Origin: JAIBJN01 sp963847985
GTDB taxonomy: Bacteria > Actinomycetota > Thermoleophilia > Gaiellales > Gaiellaceae
NCBI GenBank assembly: GCA_963847985.1
Contig: CAWKBS010000010.1
Location: forward strand, 1 to 47,036
Length of the DNA stretch: 47,036 nt
Direction of reading: 5' to 3'
The notes beneath the pieces are model-generated. The model was given only the letters and a program-made list of their open reading frames with translations. It searched no databases and was not told the DNA's origin. Made by a program: the position numbers and the translations under genes. Below, piece after piece: positions 41,795 through 47,036 of the stretch. Position 1 is the first letter of the stretch. The number at the start of each line of letters is the position of its first letter.

Positions 41795-42921
41795 CGCTCG
41801 CTCGCAAACGGCAGGCGCGCGCGGAGGGCGTATCCACCTTCGGCACGCCGGCCCGCTTCGAGCTCGCCGCCGTAGACGGCCACACGCTCCCGAATACCCG
41901 CCAGCCCATGGCCTTCGCCGTCTCCGTTGGCGCTCGCGGAGCCGTCATCGGCGACCTCGACCTCCAGGCCGCCGGGCTCATACGTGAGTCGAACGCGCGC
42001 CCGAGCGGGCCCAGCGTGCTTGAGCGCGTTCGTCAAGGCTTCCTGGACGATCCGGTAGGCAGAGAGGTCGATTCCGGGGGGCAACTCGACGGAATCGCCC
42101 TCCACCACGAGCTCCACCGGCAGACCCGCCGCACGCACCTCGTCGAGGAGCGCGTCCAGGTGGGAGAGGCTCGGCTGCGGAGCGAACGCAAGCTGCTCGT
42201 CGCTCTCACGCAGCATGCCCACGAGCCGACGCATCTCCGCGAGGGCCTGCTCTGCCGAGTGCTCGATCGTGTCGAGAGCGTCGCGCGTGTGCTCCGGCTC
42301 GGTGTCGAGTAGTCGACGCCCGCCTCGGGCCTGCAGGACGATCACGCTGATCGCGTGCGCGACGACGTCGTGCAGCTCACGGGCGATGCGCGTGCGCTCC
42401 TCGGCGATCGTGTGCTCGGCCGCGCTCTTCTCCCGTTCGAGTCGCTGCTCGCTGAGCCGTCGCCGCCGAATCGCGCGACCGGCCACCCACGGGCCGCCGA
42501 TGATGAGCATGAAGAAGGCGACGCCCGAGAGGTTGGTCTCCTCCGGATCGGCGATCACCAGCGTGAGGAAGAGGGCAGAGGTGAGCGCACCGGCGGCGAG
42601 CGCCCGCCGACCGCTGGTATGGGCCGCGCCGGAGTAGACAGCGAGAAGAAGGAAGAGGCCGGTCGACTCGACGTCGCCGAACTGCTTCGGGAGCAAGGCC
42701 CCGAGGACGAGCAGGCTGATGAGCACCACGAGGAAGAGGACCGGGCTTCGCGCCCGCAGCGCCGTGAAGACGCCCAAGGCGACAAAGGCCGCGGATGTGG
42801 CGACCTTCGCTGCGGTCGAGACGTCCAGAAGCCAGGTCTGGACGAGTGCTACGCCGACGAGCCCGGCGGCAAGGACGACGTCCCCATGCCGGCGCGTGAG
42901 CTCGGCTCGTCCGCCTCCCAT
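41791..42921 (-). CDS. DesK-type (HisKA_3) membrane histidine kinase
   Basis: 376 residues from ATG 42921, chosen because TACGGT lies exactly 6 bases before it; ATG 42957 would add 12 residues upstream of that promoter. N-terminal part has about six membrane helices (VVLAAGLVGVALVQTWLL onward), then the HisKA_3 H-box ARELHDVVAHAISVIVLQA with the phosphorylated His, and the HATPase part LTNALKHAGPARARVRL, VADDGSA and GHGLAGIRERVA. Likely senses a membrane or envelope signal. Partner of the downstream regulator. Confidence 0.9.
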   Translation of the reverse strand: MGGGRAELTRRHGDVVLAAGLVGVALVQTWLLDVSTAAKVATSAAFVALGVFTALRARSPVLFLVVLISLLVLGALLPKQFGDVESTGLFLLLAVYSGAAHTSGRRALAAGALTSALFLTLVIADPEETNLSGVAFFMLIIGGPWVAGRAIRRRRLSEQRLEREKSAAEHTIAEERTRIARELHDVVAHAISVIVLQARGGRRLLDTEPEHTRDALDTIEHSAEQALAEMRRLVGMLRESDEQLAFAPQPSLSHLDALLDEVRAAGLPVELVVEGDSVELPPGIDLSAYRIVQEALTNALKHAGPARARVRLTYEPGGLEVEVADDGSASANGDGEGHGLAGIRERVAVYGGELEAGRRAEGGYALRARLPFASER

Positions 42922-42927
42922 GCAGGA

Positions 42928-42933
42928 ACCGTA
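42928..42933 (-). promoter_or_regulatory. -10 box TACGGT, leaderless promoter of the DesK-type kinase operon
   Basis: TANNNT on the minus strand exactly 6 bases before ATG 42921, in the spacer shared with the divergent lipoprotein gene. Confidence 0.55.
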
Positions 42934-43048
42934 CGCCCGGCGGTCTTGAGTTTCCATCGGTCGTGAGAGCGACCCGGCTGAGCGAGATCGCTCTCGGGAG
43001 CGAGCGAGGATCGTCCCCCGGGGCGAAGACGGAAGCGGTTCCGCGACC

Positions 43049-43054
43049 TAGCCT
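43049..43054 (+). promoter_or_regulatory. Possible -10 box TAGCCT for the lipoprotein-cupin operon
   Basis: TANNNT with a leader of about 25 bases to GTG 43085, and a strong ribosome-binding sequence AAAGGAGG at 43071-43078. No convincing -35. Confidence 0.45.
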
Positions 43055-43084
43055 CGAAACCGTCCCCGAGAAAGGAGGCGAATC

Positions 43085-43942
43085 GTGGTCTTCCGGCCTT
43101 TCGTCGTTCTCTTCGGCCTCACCCTCGTCTTCGCAGCAGGCTGTGGCGAAGGCGAGAATTCCGCTCCAGATCAAGACTCCACCACGAGTGAGGCATCTGC
43201 TCCAAGCGCGGATGCCGTTCCGGCTCCGGTCGAGGTGGACGCCGTCGACTACGCCTACGTGATGCCGGACGAGATCGAGGGCGGGGTCGTCTCGATGCGC
43301 TTCCGTAACACGGGCAAGGAGTTGCACGAGTTCGCGTTCGTGCGTCTCGGCGAGGGGCATACCGTCGACGACGTGCTCGCGGCTCTCGAGAAGAGCGGCG
43401 ACGACCTGGCGTGGATGACGGACATGGCGGGGCCACCGTTCCTGACGCCGGCCACGGAGATCACCATCACGCGGCAGCTCGAGCCGGGCAGGTACGCCTT
43501 CCTCTGCTACCTCCCGAACAGCAAGGGCGAGCCGCACGTGCAACTCGGCATGACCCGAGAGTTCACGGTCGTTGGCGACTCGGGGGCGCAGCTTCCGAGG
43601 CCTGAGGCCGTCGTCACTGCCGAGAGGAAGCGGTTCATCGTCCCAAAGCTGCGAGCGGGAAAGCAGACGATCGAGCTTCGCAATGCCTCAGGTGGCGAGC
43701 GGGGGTTCATGCTCACCACGTTCAACCCGGGCGAGACCAAGGCCGACGTGCGCCGCTGGTTCGAGAAGGTCGGGTCAACGGGTCGCGCGACCCGCACGCC
43801 GCCGCCGTTGACTTTCCTCGGAGCGATGCAGTCGATCCCGAGCGGCACCTCGGTCTTTCTCACGATCAACCTCGAAGCGGGCCGGACGTACCACCTCGTC
43901 GACGACGAGTCGGGCATCGAGGCGGAATTCACACCCAGTTGA
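43085..43942 (+). CDS. Lipoprotein with cupredoxin-like domains
   Basis: 285 residues from GTG 43085, six bases after AAAGGAGG. Signal peptide with lipobox LVFAAGC, then a Ser/Thr/Asp linker. First domain (about residues 50-155) carries a set that could be type-1 copper ligands: His in KELHEFAFV, Cys in AFLCYLP, and His and Met in EPHVQLGM, though the Cys-His spacing is longer than usual. A second beta domain (about 170-285) lacks these residues. Probably anchored to the outer face of the membrane, for copper binding or electron transfer. Divergent from a DesK-type two-component system. Confidence 0.75.
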   Translation: MVFRPFVVLFGLTLVFAAGCGEGENSAPDQDSTTSEASAPSADAVPAPVEVDAVDYAYVMPDEIEGGVVSMRFRNTGKELHEFAFVRLGEGHTVDDVLAALEKSGDDLAWMTDMAGPPFLTPATEITITRQLEPGRYAFLCYLPNSKGEPHVQLGMTREFTVVGDSGAQLPRPEAVVTAERKRFIVPKLRAGKQTIELRNASGGERGFMLTTFNPGETKADVRRWFEKVGSTGRATRTPPPLTFLGAMQSIPSGTSVFLTINLEAGRTYHLVDDESGIEAEFTPS

Positions 43943-43966
43943 GACGCCGAGCAAGGAGGAAATGTC

Positions 43967-44458
43967 ATGCAGAAACGGACACTCGTTCTCACCCTGATCG
44001 TCGCGGGTGCTTTGGGCGGAACGGCCCTGGCCACGCCGGTGGTGGGGACAGTCACCGCCGAGACCGCGCGAGGCGATTTGAGCGAGCGCCTGCAGGTGAA
44101 CACGAGCTTCGACAACGGAGCGCGCGTCAAGATCAACACCAAGGGGGCGATCGAGGTCATCACACAGCGAGTCGTCGTCGCGCCGGGAGCCACTCTCGGC
44201 TGGCACACCCATCCCGGCGAGAACGTCAACGTGATCGCGCAGGGGACGTTGACGCTCTACCACGCCAAGAAGTGCGCGATGGGAATGGCCTACGGCCTCG
44301 GCAAGTCGTTCGCCACGCACCCGGAAGACGTGCATCTGGCACGGAACGAAGGGACGGAGACACTCATCTTCTTCGCGACGTACTTCGCCCCCAAAATGAC
44401 TCCGGCGCTGCCGGTACGGATCGACCAGCCCTCGCCTGGGCCGGGGTGCCCGCTGTAG
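43967..44458 (+). CDS. Secreted cupin-domain protein
   Basis: 163 residues from ATG 43967 with AAGGAGG just upstream. Signal peptide (LVLTLIVAGALGGTALATP). Cupin motif 1 is GWHTHPGENVNVIAQGTLTLY (first part HTHxxE, metal ligands), motif 2 region FATHPEDVHLARNEGTE with a third His. A CAMGM/CPL cysteine pair may form a disulfide. Likely an extracytoplasmic metal-binding or small-molecule-binding protein; co-transcribed with the lipoprotein (24-base gap). Confidence 0.82.
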   Translation: MQKRTLVLTLIVAGALGGTALATPVVGTVTAETARGDLSERLQVNTSFDNGARVKINTKGAIEVITQRVVVAPGATLGWHTHPGENVNVIAQGTLTLYHAKKCAMGMAYGLGKSFATHPEDVHLARNEGTETLIFFATYFAPKMTPALPVRIDQPSPGPGCPL

Positions 44459-44469
44459 AGCGTCTGCAC

Positions 44470-44502
44470 GGAGCAGGGCGCCGGGAGTCGGCGCCCTGCT
44501 CC
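44470..44502. terminator. Strong hairpin terminator between convergent genes
   Basis: Perfect 13-base stem GGAGCAGGGCGCC / GGCGCCCTGCTCC with loop GGGAGTC. It ends the cupin transcript 12 bases after the stop and faces the convergent permease gene (ending 44510), so it can work in both directions. The T tract is weak, as is common in high-GC actinobacteria. Confidence 0.85.
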
Positions 44503-44509
44503 ATTCTCG

Positions 44510-45406
44510 CTACGCAACCTCCGGCGCGCGGGCCCGTCGGCCGGGAAACCGCCGCGGGTTGCGCGCCGGCCAGCGCCTGGGATCGAGGGCGTCGCCGAGC
44601 CCGTCTGCCATGAGGCTTGCGGCCACGGCGAGGACGGCAATGGCCAGGCTCGGCAGGAAGACGAGCCAGAGGCGCCCGAACGTGATCCCCTCGAGGGCGA
44701 TGTTGCCCCAGGTCGCCGTGGGCGGCTCGGGGCCGAGGCCGAGGACCGCCAGGAACGCCTCGCCGAGAATCACCGCCGGGAGCTCGAGGAAGATGGCGAC
44801 GACCACGATCCCGAGCGCGTTCGGCACGATGTGGCGCCGGGCGACGGCGGCGCGTCCCGCACCCAGCGCCTGCGCGGCGCGGACGTACTCCTGCCGCTTC
44901 CGCAGGACGACCTCGCCTCGGACCAGGCGCGCCGTGATCATCCAGTTGACGATGGCGAGCGCGAGGACGACCGTCTGGACGTTCTGCGCCTGCAGCCCGA
45001 CGAAGACGAGGATGACGATGCTGACGGGCAGCCGCGGGATGGCGAGGAGCCCGTCCAGGAGCCGCATCATCGCGGCATCCACCCGGCCGCCGAAGATCCC
45101 CGACGTGGCGCCGTACCCGACACCGAGCACGAGGATGACGCCGAGCGCCGCCCCGGCGATCAGGAGCGTCGTCCGGCCCCCGGCCGCGAGGCGCGTGAGG
45201 ATGTCGCGGCCGTACTGATCCGTCCCGAGCCAGTGATCACCGCTCGGCGATTCCCGAACGGCGGTGAAGTCTGCGGTGTTCGGGTCGTAGGGCGAGACCA
45301 GCGGCACGAGGACGCAGAAGGCGACGACGCCAAGGAGGATCGCCGCGCCGAGCACCCCGGTCCGGTTCCGGAAGAACGCCGCCACCGTGCGCCGGGCACC
45401 GCTCAC
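44510..45406 (-). CDS. dppC: Peptide/nickel-type ABC transporter permease, DppC family
   Basis: 298 residues from GTG 45406, which overlaps the dppB stop as GTGA. Five to six membrane helices. N-terminal OppC_N segment (VLGAAILLGVVAFCVLVPLVSPYDPN), DHWLGTDQYGRDILTRL signature, and the EAA loop YVRAAQALGAGRAAVARRHI preceding NALG. The open frame runs upstream through part of dppB without homology. Imports oligopeptides, dipeptides or metal chelates with a binding protein and ATPases not present in this window. Confidence 0.9.
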   Translation of the reverse strand: MSGARRTVAAFFRNRTGVLGAAILLGVVAFCVLVPLVSPYDPNTADFTAVRESPSGDHWLGTDQYGRDILTRLAAGGRTTLLIAGAALGVILVLGVGYGATSGIFGGRVDAAMMRLLDGLLAIPRLPVSIVILVFVGLQAQNVQTVVLALAIVNWMITARLVRGEVVLRKRQEYVRAAQALGAGRAAVARRHIVPNALGIVVVAIFLELPAVILGEAFLAVLGLGPEPPTATWGNIALEGITFGRLWLVFLPSLAIAVLAVAASLMADGLGDALDPRRWPARNPRRFPGRRARAPEVA

Positions 45407-46338
45407 GCCTTCTCCTCCAGCAGCCGCGGGTCGAGGATCGCCATGAGGACGTCGGCGACGAGGTTCACGGCCAGGACGAGCACGGTGAGGGCGACGGTCA
45501 GGCCGAGGATCATCGGGTAGTCCTTCGCCCGTGCTGCGTTCAGGAACTCGTTCGAAACCCCCGGCACGCCGAAGGCCGTCTCCACGAAGAGCGCGCCGGT
45601 GACGAGCAGCGCGAGCATCGGCGGCGTGGCGGAGAGGAGTGGGACGGCCGAGTTCCGCAGGACGTGGACACCGATCACCCGGCGCCGGCGCAGGCCCTTG
45701 GCCGAGGCCGTGCGGATGTAGTCCGACTGGAGCGTCTCGACCGCGGCGGCGCGCGTGAGGCGGGCGACGTAGCCCGCCGGGGCGAGCCCGAGCGCGAAGA
45801 CCGGCAGCACCTTGCTCGGCCAGGTGTCCCACCCCAGCGGGAAGACGTCCCACTCGAACACGAGGTAGCGGGAGAACACGTACGTCACGAAGAAGACCGG
45901 GACGACGAGCAGGATGCTGGCCGCCGAGGTCGCCAGGTGGTCGAGCGCGCCGCCGCGTCTGACGGCCGCGAAGAGGCCGAGCACGACGCCGACCGGGATC
46001 GCCCACAGCGCGGCGAGGAGGATCAGCTCCACCGTCACCGGGAAGCCCTCCTCGACCGCGTCGTCGACGGAGCGGTAGCGGTTGACGAGGCTCGGGCCGA
46101 AGTCGAGCGTCGCGACGTTCTTGACGTACGTGGCGAACTCGACGAACCACGGCTCGTCCAGGTTGTAGAAGTCCGTCATCTCGCGCTGCAGCGGAGCGGG
46201 CAGGCCCGGCACTCCCTCGGGCGGCTGAAACGGCGTCCCGCCCGCGCCGCGCATGAGCGCGAACGTGAGCAGCATCACGAGGAGCAGCACCGGGATCGCC
46301 CAGAGAACGCGACGGAGGACGAAGGCGGCGAGCGACAC
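45403..46338 (-). CDS. dppB: Peptide/nickel-type ABC transporter permease, DppB family
   Basis: 311 residues from GTG 46338 (SLAAFVLRRVLWAIPVLLLVM), the usual amphipathic start plus first membrane helix. Then the external loop, DFGPSLVNRYRSV, and membrane helices with the EAA loop YIRTASAKGLRRRRVIGVHVLRNS. The C-terminal half includes GALFVETAFGVPGVSNEFLNAA. Pairs with DppC. The 70-base spacer upstream has no clear promoter. Confidence 0.9.
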   Translation of the reverse strand: MSLAAFVLRRVLWAIPVLLLVMLLTFALMRGAGGTPFQPPEGVPGLPAPLQREMTDFYNLDEPWFVEFATYVKNVATLDFGPSLVNRYRSVDDAVEEGFPVTVELILLAALWAIPVGVVLGLFAAVRRGGALDHLATSAASILLVVPVFFVTYVFSRYLVFEWDVFPLGWDTWPSKVLPVFALGLAPAGYVARLTRAAAVETLQSDYIRTASAKGLRRRRVIGVHVLRNSAVPLLSATPPMLALLVTGALFVETAFGVPGVSNEFLNAARAKDYPMILGLTVALTVLVLAVNLVADVLMAILDPRLLEEKA

Positions 46339-46408
46339 CAGTGAAGCGTGGCGTAAAAACGACGTCCGGGCCGGTGTTACCGTGCCGCGAACGCCGTTTG
46401 ACCGGACT

Positions 46409-47036
46409 CTACCCGGCCTCTTCCTTTCGCGCCAGGAGCGCCGTGCCGCTGCCCGCGGCGAGCTCCTCGAAGCCGGCGAAACCGAGGGGCTCGAGCTTGC
46501 TGCGCAGCGTCTCCGGCGGCGTCCAGATCGGCGTCGACGAGCCCGAGGTGTGGGCGACGACAACGGCGCCTCCGGACGCGGTGACCCGCCCCAGCTCGTC
46601 GAAGAAGGGGATCATGTTGAGGAGGACGACGAGGTCGAAGGCGCCGTCCGGGAACGGCAACGCCGAGGCGTCGGCGACCTCGAAGCGGATGCGGCCGTCG
46701 AGCTCGGGTGGGAGCAGTCGGCGGGCCTCCGCCACCATCGCGGGAGACAGGTCGACACCGGCGACCTCCGCCGCCGGAAAGCGCTCCGCCACGAACACGG
46801 CCGCCTTGCCGGTCCCAGTGCCCAGGTCAAGGGCTCGGGCAGGCTCGGCGTCGAGGCGGTCGAGCGCGACCCCGAGCGGCGCGAGCGCCTCCGGCCCCGT
46901 GATCCCGTGCCACTGCGGAGCGAGCGCGTCGAACTGGGCGCGCAGCGGCCCCCGGAAGAGCGGCCAAAGCTCCGGGCGCAAGGCAACTGTGCGCGCGGCG
47001 AGCCGCGCGAACCGCTTTCCGGCGGCATGGGCCAGA
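46409..47036 (-). CDS. Class I SAM-dependent methyltransferase, partial
   Basis: The frame is open to the window edge and homologous-looking sequence (AHAAGKRFARLAARTVALRPE) precedes the first possible internal start (TTG 46981), so the 5' end is probably outside. SAM motif I ALDLGTGTGKAAVFVAERFP, then VAGVDLSPAMVAEARRLLP, FEVADASALPFPDGAFDLVV and the short C-terminal part ending ALLARKEEAG. A Methyltransf_11-like small enzyme; acceptor unknown. Confidence 0.8.
   Translation of the reverse strand, partial: LAHAAGKRFARLAARTVALRPELWPLFRGPLRAQFDALAPQWHGITGPEALAPLGVALDRLDAEPARALDLGTGTGKAAVFVAERFPAAEVAGVDLSPAMVAEARRLLPPELDGRIRFEVADASALPFPDGAFDLVVLLNMIPFFDELGRVTASGGAVVVAHTSGSSTPIWTPPETLRSKLEPLGFAGFEELAAGSGTALLARKEEAG

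Overview
The window is about 47 kb of very GC-rich DNA (roughly 70 percent by eye), densely packed and mostly in short operons with GTGA/ATGA overlaps. The gene set is actinobacterial: a 14-subunit-type nuo operon, an MtrAB-like two-component system followed by a GerMN lipoprotein-like gene, a DUF3107-like protein, a DUF1385 protein, and many GTG starts lying exactly 6 to 9 bases after a TANNNT -10 box (leaderless mRNAs). I would place it in a deep-branching actinobacterial lineage such as the Thermoleophilia; this is an inference from style and content, not from a marker gene.

Layout. 1-11108: complex I genes nuoE (3' end only) to nuoN. 11101-17512: a mixed + strand block with a pyridine nucleotide-disulfide oxidoreductase, a small cyclic-nucleotide-domain protein, a flavoprotein, a membrane-anchored class III nucleotide cyclase, an MBL-fold hydrolase and a short unknown protein. 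17619-20034 (-): a secreted protein, a compact LDH2-type dehydrogenase and Mrp. 20074-24848 (+): response regulator, histidine kinase, GerMN/Gmad2 protein, L,D-transpeptidase, GNAT acetyltransferase, i.e. a cell-envelope cluster. 24856-26774 (-): inositol-phosphatase family and DUF1015. 26818-28306 (+): YhaM-like OB/HD protein and a membrane protein. 28307-28977: gene-poor, with a broken RTX calcium-binding remnant. 29000-36076 (-): YchF-like GTPase, DUF3107-like, methylmalonyl-CoA epimerase, a one-TM FtsH, nicotinate phosphoribosyltransferase, DUF1385, M20 peptidase, methyltransferase. 36115-40063 (+): RarA, a fused EtfB-EtfA, an alpha/beta hydrolase. 40060-40968 (-): arginase. 40997-41069: tRNA-Phe. 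41144-42921 (-): NarL/DesK-type two-component pair, divergent from a cupredoxin-like lipoprotein and a secreted cupin (+). 44510-47036 (-): peptide-type ABC permeases DppC/DppB and a truncated methyltransferase.

The most interesting signal is a pair of previously unannotated ~165-nt elements (12873-13038 and 17069-17232). They are reverse complements of one another in the genome. Each folds as a long multi-stem hairpin running exactly from the stop codon of one gene to the start codon of the next. Their loops are conserved in sequence, while several paired positions differ in a compensatory way, which is the signature of a selected nucleic-acid structure. Two further palindromic, REP-like intergenic elements lie at 17546-17607 and 37364-37468.

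A caution on sequence quality: between about 6.7 and 15.7 kb at least five, probably six, single-base frame changes disrupt otherwise well-conserved genes (nuoL twice, nuoM end, the oxidoreductase, the cNMP protein, the cyclase), while the rest of the window shows essentially none. This looks more like local assembly or sequencing error than gene decay.
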